A program made the position numbers and the translations under genes. Positions 21,658-29,079 of a DNA stretch of 64,000 nucleotides are shown here, one piece after another (position 1 is the stretch's first letter; each line of letters begins with the position of its first letter). The stretch comes from Microbispora rosea. Lineage in GTDB: Bacteria > Actinomycetota > Actinomycetes > Streptosporangiales > Streptosporangiaceae. A model generated the notes under the pieces. That model was not told the DNA's origin and made no database searches. It was given only the letters and a program-made list of their open reading frames with translations. Location: NCBI RefSeq assembly GCF_900156315.1, contig NZ_FTNI01000004.1:279844-343843 (forward strand). The letters are read 5' to 3'.

Positions 21658-22278
21658 ATGCGTGACGAGAAGATCAGCGATTTCCTGTCCCGCCTCGCCG
21701 ATCGGGTGCCCGCGCCGGGCGGCGGCGCCGCCGCGGCCCTGCAGGCCGCACAGGCCGCGGCCCTGCTGGGCATGGTCGCGCGCTACACCACCGGCGAGAA
21801 GTACGCCGAGCACGCGGCCGTGATCGAACGGATCATCGGCGAGACCGACGAACTGCGGTCGAGCGCCCTGCGCCTGGCCGAGGACGACGAGGCGGCGTTC
21901 ACGGCGGTCACCGAGGCGTACAAGCTGCCCAAGGACACCGACGAGGCCAAGGCGGCCCGATCGGCCGCCATCGCCGAGGCGCTGGTGGGGGCGGGCCGGG
22001 TCCCGGCCGAGGTGGTCGCCGTCGCGAGGAAGGCAGTCGGCGTCGCCGAGGAACTGCTGCCCATCGGCAACCGCAACGTCGTCTCCGACATCGCCGCCGC
22101 CACCGAGGCCGCCCGGGCCGCGGCGACCACCGCCCGGGTGAACATCGAGATCAACCTCGGGGGGATCAAGGACGAGCGCGCCCGCGCCGAACTCGCCGCC
22201 GAGGCGGCCGGAGTGGACGAGGTCGCCGCTCGGGCCGAACGGGTCACCGCCGCCGTCCGCGAGGAGATCGCCAAATGA
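21658..22278 (+). CDS. fchA: Cyclodeaminase/methenyl-THF cyclohydrolase family protein
   Basis: The 206-residue all-helical protein belongs to the formiminotetrahydrofolate cyclodeaminase/FchA family. Signature features are SDFLSRLADRVPAPGGGAAA at the N-terminus and GNRNVVSDIAAATEAARAA near residue 138, with NIEINLGGIKD following. It would hydrolyse 5,10-methenyl-THF to 10-formyl-THF. It overlaps folD by 4 nt (ATGA). This pairing matters because the FolD here lacks its cyclohydrolase lysine. Confidence 0.88.
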   Translation: MRDEKISDFLSRLADRVPAPGGGAAAALQAAQAAALLGMVARYTTGEKYAEHAAVIERIIGETDELRSSALRLAEDDEAAFTAVTEAYKLPKDTDEAKAARSAAIAEALVGAGRVPAEVVAVARKAVGVAEELLPIGNRNVVSDIAAATEAARAAATTARVNIEINLGGIKDERARAELAAEAAGVDEVAARAERVTAAVREEIAK

Positions 22279-23156
22279 GCGCCCGCGTGCTGTCCGGCAA
22301 GGAGCTCGCGGCGTCCATCCGGGCCGAGGCCGCCGAGCGGGCCGCCGCGCTCGCCGCGGACGGCAGGCCGCCGAAACTCGCGGTCGTCGTCGCCACGGCG
22401 GACGAGTCCAGCGCCTGGTACGTACGCTCGATCGCCCGCGCCGCCGAGAAAGCCGGCATCGCCTGCGACATCGTCGACCTCGGGGCGGAGGCCGCCCCCG
22501 GCCTGATCCGCGACACGCTGACGGCGCTGAGCGCCGACGACGAGGTGCACGGGATCATCCTCCAGACCCCGCTGCCGCAGGGCGCGAAGCTGGAGGACCT
22601 GGCCGGCGCGATCGCGTTCGAGAAGGACGTCGACGGCGCCAACCCGCTGTCGCTGGGCCGCCTGGCCGCGGGCCTGCCCGCGTTCGCTCCGGCGACCGCC
22701 GAGGCCGTCGTGGCGATCCTCGACCACCACGAGGTCGACCTGACCGGCCTCCACGTCGCCGTGGTCGGCCGCTCCACCGTGGTCGGCAAACCCGCCGCTC
22801 ATCTCCTGCTCGACAGGAACGCCACCGTGACGGTCTGCCACTCCCGTACGCGGGAACTGCCCGCTGTCACCTCCGTGGCCGACGTGGTCGTGGCCGCGGT
22901 CGGCCGCGCCGGACTGATCACGGCCGAGCACGTGCGGGCCGGGGCGGTGGTCGTGGACGTCGGCACCAACCCCACCGAGGACGGCGGCCTGGTCGGCGAC
23001 GTCGACGCGGTCGCGGTGGCGGACAAGGCGGGGGCGCTCACGCCCGTGCCCGGCGGGGTCGGCCCGGTCACCACCGCGCTGCTGCTGCGGCACACCGTGA
23101 ATGCCGCCGTGAATGCCACCGGGAATGCCAGCGTGCAGGCCACCGGCCGCGGCTGA
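22275..23156 (+). CDS. folD: FolD-type methylene-THF dehydrogenase, cyclohydrolase lysine missing
   Basis: The 293-residue product has FolD landmarks: ILQTPLPQG, FEKDVDGANP, VVGRSTVVGKPAA and TPVPGGVGPVTTALL. In E. coli FolD the YxxxK pair (Tyr 52, Lys 56) drives the cyclohydrolase step. Here the aligned segment is SAWYVRSIARA: Tyr 49 is kept, but the lysine position is Ile 53. The dehydrogenase (Rossmann) part looks intact, so this is probably a dehydrogenase whose partner reaction is taken over by the overlapping fchA. The C-terminus ends in a short Asn/Ala repeat. Confidence 0.9.
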   Translation: MSARVLSGKELAASIRAEAAERAAALAADGRPPKLAVVVATADESSAWYVRSIARAAEKAGIACDIVDLGAEAAPGLIRDTLTALSADDEVHGIILQTPLPQGAKLEDLAGAIAFEKDVDGANPLSLGRLAAGLPAFAPATAEAVVAILDHHEVDLTGLHVAVVGRSTVVGKPAAHLLLDRNATVTVCHSRTRELPAVTSVADVVVAAVGRAGLITAEHVRAGAVVVDVGTNPTEDGGLVGDVDAVAVADKAGALTPVPGGVGPVTTALLLRHTVNAAVNATGNASVQATGRG

Positions 23157-23184
23157 GCGCGCGCCCTGCCCCGGCCCCGCCCCG

Positions 23185-24474
23185 TCAGAGTGCCCCGTCC
23201 GGTACACCGGCCGGAACGACAGGTGGAGTCGATGACGGGGTGCGCGCCACCACCGGCGCTTTCCAGGCCACCGTCGCCAGCAGCGGCACCAGCAGCGCCA
23301 GCGTCCAGGCCAGCCCGAGCGCCTGTGCGACGCGGCCGACGAGCGCCGGAGCGAGCAGCATGGCGGAGTACGTCATGGTGGTGAGCCGGGCGACCGCGGC
23401 GGTCGCTCCCGTGCCGCCCTCCTCCGTGCCCGCGTGCCCGGCCGCGCTGAAGATCAGCGGCAGCGGTGTCGCCAGCCCGAGACCGGCGAGGGCGAACCCG
23501 GCGACCGCGAGGATCGGCGTGGGGGCCACGACCACCGCCGTCAGGCCGGCGGCCGCCAGCGCGGTGCCGCTTCGCACCAGGACGCGTGCCGGGTGCCGGG
23601 CGGACAACCGGTCGCCCACCAGCCGTCCGGCCGTCTGGCAGGCGGTGAAGGCGACGAGGCCCAGCGAGGCCACGCCCAGCGAGGCGCCGAGGTCCTCGTG
23701 CAGGAACACGCCGCTCCAGGTGATGACGGCCCCCTCGCAGGCCAGCACCGCCGCGCCCAGCGCGCCGAGGAGCAGGACGCGGCGTGTCCAGCCCGCCCGC
23801 CATCCTCGCCATCCTCGCCGTCCGGCGCCGTCGTCCGTACGCGTGGTCGAGGGCCCCGCGGAAGGCTCCTCGGCCGAGAGCCGCCCGCCCACCATCAGGA
23901 CGACGGCCATCACGACCGCTCCTAGGATCAGGTAGTGCGTGGTGAGGGACATGCCCGCCTGCGCCGCGGCCCCACCGGTGAGCGACCCGGCCACGGAGCC
24001 GATGCTCCATGCCGCGTGACAGCCGTTCATGATGGGACGGTGCGCCGCCCGTTCGACCATCACCGCCTGCGCGTTCATCGCCGTGTCGAGCAGCCCGTTC
24101 GCGGCGCCGACGAGCAGCATGGCCGCGGCCAGGTGGACGGGCCCGCCGGCGAGGCCCACCCCGAGCAGGGCGAGGGGAAGCGCGACCGCGGCGATCCGCA
24201 CGACCCACGCGCTGCCGATCCGCGCCGCGAGGCGCCCGGCGACCTGCGTGGCGGCGAGCGCCGCCACGCCGACCAGGGCGGTCAGGAGCCCGAGCAGCCC
24301 AGCCGTCAGTCCGTGATCCGTCTTCAGCGACGGCGTGCGGACCGCGAGCGAGGCGATCAGCGCGCCGTTCACGGCGAACACCGCCGTCACCGCCGCGCGT
24401 GCCCGTCGCACGGCTCTCACCTCCCGGCCCTCTCGTCGTCGCTCCTGGCCGGCTTCCCGAGCCACTTCGGACAT
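23185..24474 (-). CDS. Major facilitator superfamily transporter
   Basis: The 429-residue protein has about 12 membrane helices in two halves joined by a charged, Arg-rich loop (about 205–235). Features are GLLGLLTALVGVAALAATQV in the first half and FTACQTAGRLVGDRLSARHP (the MFS loop 2–3-like motif) in the second. ATG 24474 precedes a basic 30-residue cytoplasmic head. It resembles FucP-like or drug-efflux MFS proteins; the substrate is unknown. Divergent from the DGPF/ECF42 pair, convergent with folD. Confidence 0.85.
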   Translation of the reverse strand: MSEVAREAGQERRREGREVRAVRRARAAVTAVFAVNGALIASLAVRTPSLKTDHGLTAGLLGLLTALVGVAALAATQVAGRLAARIGSAWVVRIAAVALPLALLGVGLAGGPVHLAAAMLLVGAANGLLDTAMNAQAVMVERAAHRPIMNGCHAAWSIGSVAGSLTGGAAAQAGMSLTTHYLILGAVVMAVVLMVGGRLSAEEPSAGPSTTRTDDGAGRRGWRGWRAGWTRRVLLLGALGAAVLACEGAVITWSGVFLHEDLGASLGVASLGLVAFTACQTAGRLVGDRLSARHPARVLVRSGTALAAAGLTAVVVAPTPILAVAGFALAGLGLATPLPLIFSAAGHAGTEEGGTGATAAVARLTTMTYSAMLLAPALVGRVAQALGLAWTLALLVPLLATVAWKAPVVARTPSSTPPVVPAGVPDGAL

Positions 24475-24545
24475 GCGTCCCGCCTTCCCGTACGGCGCCT
24501 CCCGACGGGCGCCTCCCGGAAGGACGACGGCGCCGACGCGGATTT

Positions 24546-24573
24546 TCGACATCCGAGCGGGACCGGATGTCGA
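24546..24573. promoter_or_regulatory. 10-bp inverted repeat between MFS and DGPF genes
   Basis: TCGACATCCG (24546–24555) and CGGATGTCGA (24564–24573) are perfect inverted copies with an 8-bp spacer. The right arm includes TGTCGA, matching the reported ECF42 -35 motif. The dyad may be an operator, or may place two mirror-image -35 elements for the divergent genes. Confidence 0.55.
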
Positions 24574-24593
24574 TTTCGGAGACTCACCGCGTC
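24568..24593 (+). promoter_or_regulatory. ECF42-type promoter (-35 TGTCGA, -10 CGTC)
   Basis: TGTCGA at 24568–24573 and CGTC at 24590–24593 are 16 bp apart. They match the TGTCGA/CG(A or T)C motif I recall for ECF42 sigma factors in Streptomyces. The DGPF gene starts 51 bp downstream. Autoregulation by the ECF42-like gene is inferred. Confidence 0.55.
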
Positions 24594-24643
24594 GTAGAGG
24601 AGAGCGGCCGCGCGGGGCGGCCCGCGTCCGGAGGAGGAAGCCG

Positions 24644-24958
24644 ATGAAATACCTGCTGTTGATCTGCGTCGAGGAGTCGGTCGAAGTCACCCCCGAGCAG
24701 GCCGACCCCGAGCCGTGGATCGAGGAGACGGAGCGCCGCGGAGTGCGCCTCGACGGCCATCGCCTGTGCCCGGTCAGCGACGCCACGACGGTGCGAGCCG
24801 GACTGGTGACTCAGGGGCCGTTCGCCGAGACCAAGGAGCAGATCGGCGGGTTCGACATCATCGAGTGCGCCGACCTGGACGAGGCCATCGAGATCGCCTC
24901 GAAGCATCCCGTGGCGTCGTTCGGCTCGATCGAGGTGAGGCCGTTCTGGCCGGAGTGA
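24644..24958 (+). CDS. YCII/DGPF domain protein
   Basis: The 104-residue protein of the YCII-related family starts MKYLLLICVEES and has the DGPF-type signature GPFAETKEQIGGFDIIE. The ATG follows GGAGGAGG. DGPF proteins are the standard neighbours of ECF42 sigma factors; their biochemical role is unsettled. It overlaps the sigma-factor gene (GTGA), indicating coupled translation. Confidence 0.9.
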   Translation: MKYLLLICVEESVEVTPEQADPEPWIEETERRGVRLDGHRLCPVSDATTVRAGLVTQGPFAETKEQIGGFDIIECADLDEAIEIASKHPVASFGSIEVRPFWPE

Positions 24959-26199
24959 GCGGCGCCGACGTCACCCGGGTCGTCGAGGAGGCGTTCCGCG
25001 AGGAGTGGGGCCGCGTCGTCGCCACGCTCATCCGGCTGACCGGCGACTGGGACCTGGCAGAGGAGTGCGCCCAGGACGCCTTCGCCCAGGCACTCGCCCG
25101 CTGGCCCCGGGACGGCGTGCCGCGCCGCCCCGGGGCGTGGCTCACCACGGCGGCCCGCAACCGCGCGCTGGACCGGTTCCGCCGCGGCGCCACCGAGGCG
25201 GCACGGCTGCGCTCGATCGCGGCCACGCCGGCCGGTCCCGATCCGGAGCCGGTGGAGGAGGATCACGTGCCCGACGACCGGTTGCGCCTGATGTTCACCT
25301 GCTGTCACCCGGCCCTGCCGCTGGAGGCGCAGGTCGCCCTCACCCTCCGTACGCTCGCGGGGCTGACCACGGCCGAGATCGCCGCGGCCTTCATGGTGCC
25401 GGAGACGACCATGGCGCAGCGGCTGGTCAGGGCCAAGAAGAAGATCCGCAACGCCGGCATCCCCTACCGGGTGCCGCCCGCGCACCTACTGGCCGAGCGG
25501 ACGGCGGGGGTGCTCGGCGTGCTGTACGTCCTGTTCACCGAGGGATACTCGGCCAGCGGCGGGCCGAGCCCCGCCCGGCCGGAGCTGACCGCCGAGGCCA
25601 TCCGGCTGGCCCGGGTGCTCACCGGGCTGATGCCGGGCGAGCCCGAGGCGCAGGGGCTGCTCGCGCTGATGCTGCTGCAGGACTCACGGCGCGTGGCCCG
25701 GTTCGACGCGGCGGGCGACATCGTCACCTTGGAGTTCCAGGACCGCGCGCAGTGGGACCACGACGAGATCGACGAGGGGCTGCGGCTGCTGGACGACGCG
25801 CTGGCGTGCCGCCGCCCCGGGCCCTACCAGGTGCAGGCCGCCATCGCCGCCTGTCACGCCACCGCCCTCGACCCGGACGACACCGACTGGCCGCAGATCG
25901 CCGGTCTTTACGCGCAGCTCGCACGGCTGGCGCCGTCTCCGGTGGTCGAGTTGAACCGGGCGGTGGCCGTCGCGATGGCCGACGGCCCCCTCGCGGGTCT
26001 GCGGCTGGTCGACGAACTGCGGGCGGGCGGCGCGCTGGCCGGGCACCACCTGCTCGCCGCGACCCGTGCCGACCTGCTGCGCAGGCTGGGCCGTACGGCG
26101 GACGCGGCGCAGGCCTACGAGGAGGCCCTGGCGCTCGCGCCGACCGACGCGGAGCGCCGGTACCTCAGCCGCAGACGTGCCGAGACCGACGGGACCTGA
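24955..26199 (+). CDS. ECF42-group RNA polymerase sigma factor with C-terminal extension
   Basis: The 414-residue product starts with a sigma-2 region (about 10–80; DWDLAEECAQDAFAQALARW) and sigma-4 region (about 115–175; GLTTAEIAAAFMVPETTMAQ). About 230 residues of TPR-like helices follow, with the ECF42 landmarks VLYVLFTEGYSASGG and ELNRAVAVAMADGP. No anti-sigma gene is adjacent; the C-terminal domain is thought to control activity in this group. The GTG overlaps the DGPF stop. Confidence 0.92.
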   Translation: MSGADVTRVVEEAFREEWGRVVATLIRLTGDWDLAEECAQDAFAQALARWPRDGVPRRPGAWLTTAARNRALDRFRRGATEAARLRSIAATPAGPDPEPVEEDHVPDDRLRLMFTCCHPALPLEAQVALTLRTLAGLTTAEIAAAFMVPETTMAQRLVRAKKKIRNAGIPYRVPPAHLLAERTAGVLGVLYVLFTEGYSASGGPSPARPELTAEAIRLARVLTGLMPGEPEAQGLLALMLLQDSRRVARFDAAGDIVTLEFQDRAQWDHDEIDEGLRLLDDALACRRPGPYQVQAAIAACHATALDPDDTDWPQIAGLYAQLARLAPSPVVELNRAVAVAMADGPLAGLRLVDELRAGGALAGHHLLAATRADLLRRLGRTADAAQAYEEALALAPTDAERRYLSRRRAETDGT

Positions 26200-26370
26200 C
26201 AGGCCGTGCGGCCCCTGCCGACCGGGCGCCTACCCCCGGTCGCTGGGGACCGTGCCCCAGAGACGGCCCGGCCGTGCGGGCCGACGCCTGTCCGGCGGTC
26301 GAGCCGTAGGCGTCCAGGGCGAGCGACACGCTGTGGGCGCCGGTGTGGGTGGCGAGGAAACGGCTCCTTC

Positions 26371-26392
26371 ACTTCGGAACGTGTTCCGAAGT
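26371..26392. promoter_or_regulatory. Palindromic operator of the toxin–antitoxin operon
   Basis: ACTTCGGAAC-GT-GTTCCGAAGT has perfect 10-bp arms and a 2-bp centre. It abuts the TACTAT -10 box at 26392–26397, so a bound repressor would block RNA polymerase. Binding by the antitoxin is inferred from the usual logic of these operons. Confidence 0.7.
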
Positions 26393-26397
26393 ACTAT
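26392..26397 (+). promoter_or_regulatory. -10 element, leaderless antitoxin transcript
   Basis: TACTAT lies 6 nt before the ATG at 26403, so transcription should begin at the start codon. A weak -35 (TTCACT, 26368–26373) is 18 bp upstream. No ribosome site is present. Confidence 0.5.
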
Positions 26398-26402
26398 GAG
26401 GC

Positions 26403-26864
26403 ATGACCATGCCCACTGTGCCGTTCTCCGACCTGTCGAAGCATTCGAAGCGCGTCGCCGAGACGGTCGAGCGTGTTCACCGCGTGCACATCAAGCGCCG
26501 CGACGGAGAGGACCTGTTCATCTCCACCGCCCGGCATGACCGGCAACGGGAGGAGACCACCGAAGTCGCCGCCCGCATGGTCGCGGCGCTCCTCGCCGAC
26601 GACGAGGGCATCCGTGCCGTGCTGCACGCCCTTCCCGTCGTATTTCCCTGGGTGCGGCACCTGAACGACGATGAGAAGCAGCAGTTCGTGCGGGACCTTG
26701 TCGACGCCACTCACGACGCGATCGATCTGGACGTTCACGCCACGCTGCACCGGGTCGTCGTCGAATGGCGGGCCACGGCCCGGATCCTGGCCGATCCGGC
26801 ACTGACCGAACAGCTCACGCGCGCACTGCCGGACGAGGACCACGGCGAGGTGTTCGCGCCATGA
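26403..26864 (+). CDS. Phd-like antitoxin
   Basis: The 153-residue protein begins with a Phd/YefM-like DNA-binding fold (PTVPFSDLSKHSKRVAETVE, then VHIKRRDGEDLFISTARHD). A helical region from about 50 to 150 follows, longer than classical antitoxins and presumably toxin-binding. It overlaps the toxin gene by 4 nt (ATGA), with a perfect palindrome and -10 box immediately upstream. Base composition is visibly less GC-rich than the flanking genes, suggesting acquisition. Confidence 0.75.
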   Translation: MTMPTVPFSDLSKHSKRVAETVERVHRVHIKRRDGEDLFISTARHDRQREETTEVAARMVAALLADDEGIRAVLHALPVVFPWVRHLNDDEKQQFVRDLVDATHDAIDLDVHATLHRVVVEWRATARILADPALTEQLTRALPDEDHGEVFAP

Positions 26865-27217
26865 GCCCGAAGCGCGGCGACGCCGTGGCCCCGCCCGCCG
26901 TCGGCGACGAGTGGCATCTTCGGTTCGCCACCAGCGAGGCCGCCAAGGGCTGGAGCGACCTCTGCGCCGAGGCTGCCGGGAACACTCAGCGCTGTTTCGA
27001 GGCGTTACGCGCGGACCCGTTGTCACAGAAGGACCCGGACCGGCAACACCGGCTTCGTGGCCGCCTGGCCACCGGCTCGCTCGGCGGCCGTGAGCACACC
27101 CAGTGGGAGTACGAGGTCACCGCGGGTGGTCGCGTTCGCTACCTGGTCGACGAGTCCCGGCGCACCGTCCATCTCGTCTACGCCTCCACACGCCACCCCA
27201 GGGACACCGACGTCTGA
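26861..27217 (+). CDS. RelE/ParE-like toxin
   Basis: The 118-residue protein has the actinobacterial type II toxin pattern: SEAAKGWSDLCAEAAGNTQR, then RQHRLRGRLAT, then a beta-rich WEYEVTAGGRVRYLVDE and VHLVYASTRHPRDTD. RelE/ParE-fold toxins cleave ribosome-bound mRNA or poison gyrase; which applies here cannot be told. Its start overlaps the antitoxin stop, the usual antitoxin-first order. Confidence 0.78.
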   Translation: MSPKRGDAVAPPAVGDEWHLRFATSEAAKGWSDLCAEAAGNTQRCFEALRADPLSQKDPDRQHRLRGRLATGSLGGREHTQWEYEVTAGGRVRYLVDESRRTVHLVYASTRHPRDTDV

Positions 27218-27392
27218 CGGCACCGTGCCCGACAGGTCAGGCGAACCGCCGGGCGGTGGCGCGCGGGAGCGATCGGCCGGCGGCGATCACAAGGCAGGCG
27301 CCGCAAGGTCCCGTCATCGTAAAGTGGAGGTGCCTCGTCGAGTTGCTCCAGAGACTGGGACGATCACCAATCGGTCCACCGGAAGGCGATTC

Positions 27393-27713
27393 ATGTCGAT
27401 GCCGCACCGAAACCGCATCTGGATCTGGGTGGGACGGCTGACTTTCGGCCTCATCGTCATCGGGATCGTGGCGTACTTCTCAGCGGCCGGGCTCGACAAG
27501 GCCGACAAACTCGCCAGCGTCCTCGGTTTCCTTCTGGCGCTTGCCGCTCTGGTCGTGCCACACCTGTTCTCCGTCTCTTCCGGCGATGGTGGACGAGGCT
27601 CGACGTCATCCGCGGGGAATGCCTCGCACGGTCAGATCGACGCGCGTCACGCTCAAGGCGTGCAGATCAACCAGTCCGGCGGCAACACGCAGCACAACAA
27701 CTTCGCGTCGTGA
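27393..27713 (+). CDS. Two-helix membrane protein with C-terminal amyloid-signalling-like motif
   Basis: The 106-residue protein is unrecognised by family. Residues 9–31 and 42–61 are membrane helices. After a Gly/Ser linker the C-terminus ends with AQGVQINQSGGNTQHNNF (87–104). That pattern, V-Q-I/V followed by GN-T/S-Q-x-N-x-F, resembles RHIM-like bacterial amyloid signalling sequences (BASS3 type). Effectors in such systems carry the motif at the C-terminus. It overlaps the next gene, which has the same motif at its N-terminus. A candidate -10 (TAAAGT, 27320–27325) lies upstream; no strong ribosome site is seen. Confidence 0.7.
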   Translation: MSMPHRNRIWIWVGRLTFGLIVIGIVAYFSAAGLDKADKLASVLGFLLALAALVVPHLFSVSSGDGGRGSTSSAGNASHGQIDARHAQGVQINQSGGNTQHNNFAS

Positions 27714-28921
27714 TGCGTGAGCAGCACGAGGGGAACATCGGCGGGACCGCGTCCGGAACGCCTCCGGAGGGCGGCCCCGGAGTGGACGCCCGTGACGCAC
27801 GCGGCCTGCAGGTCAACCAGGGCTCGGGAAACTCGCAGGTCAACAACTTCGGGCAGCCGTCGCTAAAGGACGACCTTCGCAATCTGAACGTGCGCGATAT
27901 CGAGAGCGCGTTCGACGAGTTCTGCAAGCGGGATCGCGGCAGACAGCTCTGGCTGTTGTCGGAATATCCGAGATCGGACGAGCTCCTCAACCTCATCTGC
28001 ACGCGAGCCGGCTATGAGCAGTGCGCCGACCTCCTCTACGGCATGGCGGCCGATCGCCTGATGCAGCGGCTCGGACAACTCCAGCAGGAGCACAGGACCG
28101 AGGTTCTGAAACAGCTGGCCACGCGCTTGGCGGCGGACACCGAGGGAGCCCCCGCCCGCGTCAGGGAGTACGCCGCGGCCAGTCGCGGCCGGACCGCCCA
28201 GATGCTGGTCTACATGTCGCGACTGCACACCGGCCCTGAGCGAGGCCGCACCACGACCACCGTCAGGCTGCTTCCCGGCCCGGGCTTCATCCTGGAGCTG
28301 CGGGACGACGCCGCCACGATCCTCCTGAAGTCACTTCTGTTTCGATACGGGCCCGCGGCTCCGGATGGAGGAAGACAGCTCATCGCGAGCCCGACCCAAG
28401 AGGCCCCCCGGTTGCTCGAGCAGTTGGTGACGCTGGACGCGGAACGAGTGACCGCGATACTGATCCCGCTCGACGCCGCCATGATCGCGGCATGTCTCAG
28501 GCACATTCGGATGACGTTCGCCCGCCGGATACTGCACAAAGTGTCGGCCGACTACACGGACAGATACGAGGAGATACTCGAAAAGCTGCCTCGGCCGATG
28601 GCGGCGGCCCTGCTCGGGCAGATGTCGCCGACGGCGAGATCCAGGGCGGGAGCGCTCGACGGCTGGACGACGGGTTGGCTGTGGATCGATGCCTGCCTGA
28701 CTCTGCTCACGTATGCGGCTCCGATTCTGACCCGGCTCGCGGACAGGGGCGGCAGGCGTCTTCCCGCTACGGAAGTCCGGCACGAAGTCCACGAGATCTG
28801 GCGAGCGGCGACCTCGCACGCCGTGAAGGACGGTGACTACTACCGCAAGCAGCGCAACCAGCTCGCCCTGTCGACAGTCGTACTCCTGCTGTCCCTGGTG
28901 GTCGCGATCGCGCTCCACTGA
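27713..28921 (+). CDS. Uncharacterised helical protein with N-terminal amyloid-like motif and C-terminal membrane anchor
   Basis: About 402 residues. ATG 27713 overlaps the previous stop (TGATG); GTG 27710 is the alternative. The motif ARGLQVNQGSGNSQVNNF at 29–46 mirrors the C-terminus of the upstream protein. Residues 50–370 are largely helical and match no family I know; there is no Walker, TIR or caspase motif. The last 22 residues (NQLALSTVVLLLSLVVAIAL) form a membrane anchor. The order and motif placement copy effector/receptor pairs of amyloid signalling, but the receptor domain is unrecognised. Confidence 0.7.
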   Translation: MREQHEGNIGGTASGTPPEGGPGVDARDARGLQVNQGSGNSQVNNFGQPSLKDDLRNLNVRDIESAFDEFCKRDRGRQLWLLSEYPRSDELLNLICTRAGYEQCADLLYGMAADRLMQRLGQLQQEHRTEVLKQLATRLAADTEGAPARVREYAAASRGRTAQMLVYMSRLHTGPERGRTTTTVRLLPGPGFILELRDDAATILLKSLLFRYGPAAPDGGRQLIASPTQEAPRLLEQLVTLDAERVTAILIPLDAAMIAACLRHIRMTFARRILHKVSADYTDRYEEILEKLPRPMAAALLGQMSPTARSRAGALDGWTTGWLWIDACLTLLTYAAPILTRLADRGGRRLPATEVRHEVHEIWRAATSHAVKDGDYYRKQRNQLALSTVVLLLSLVVAIALH

Positions 28922-29079
28922 GCCCCGCACGGCCGTCTGTCGTTCTCACGCCACGGACGCGGCCGCCAGGCCGGGAAGATCCGTCGTTCATGGGGTGGTC
29001 ATGGTGGCGTCATGCCGTGGACGGAAGATCGGTTTGGAGATTGTCTACCTTCAGGCCCGTTATTGCTTGGAGGTACAAA

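Noticed and set aside
26220..26362. Minus-strand frame reading FLATHTGAHSVSLALDAYG-like sequence before the TA operon, as a gene remnant
   Set aside because: The codon bias looks coding, but I recognise no family, start or stop. GC-rich shadow frames often look this way.
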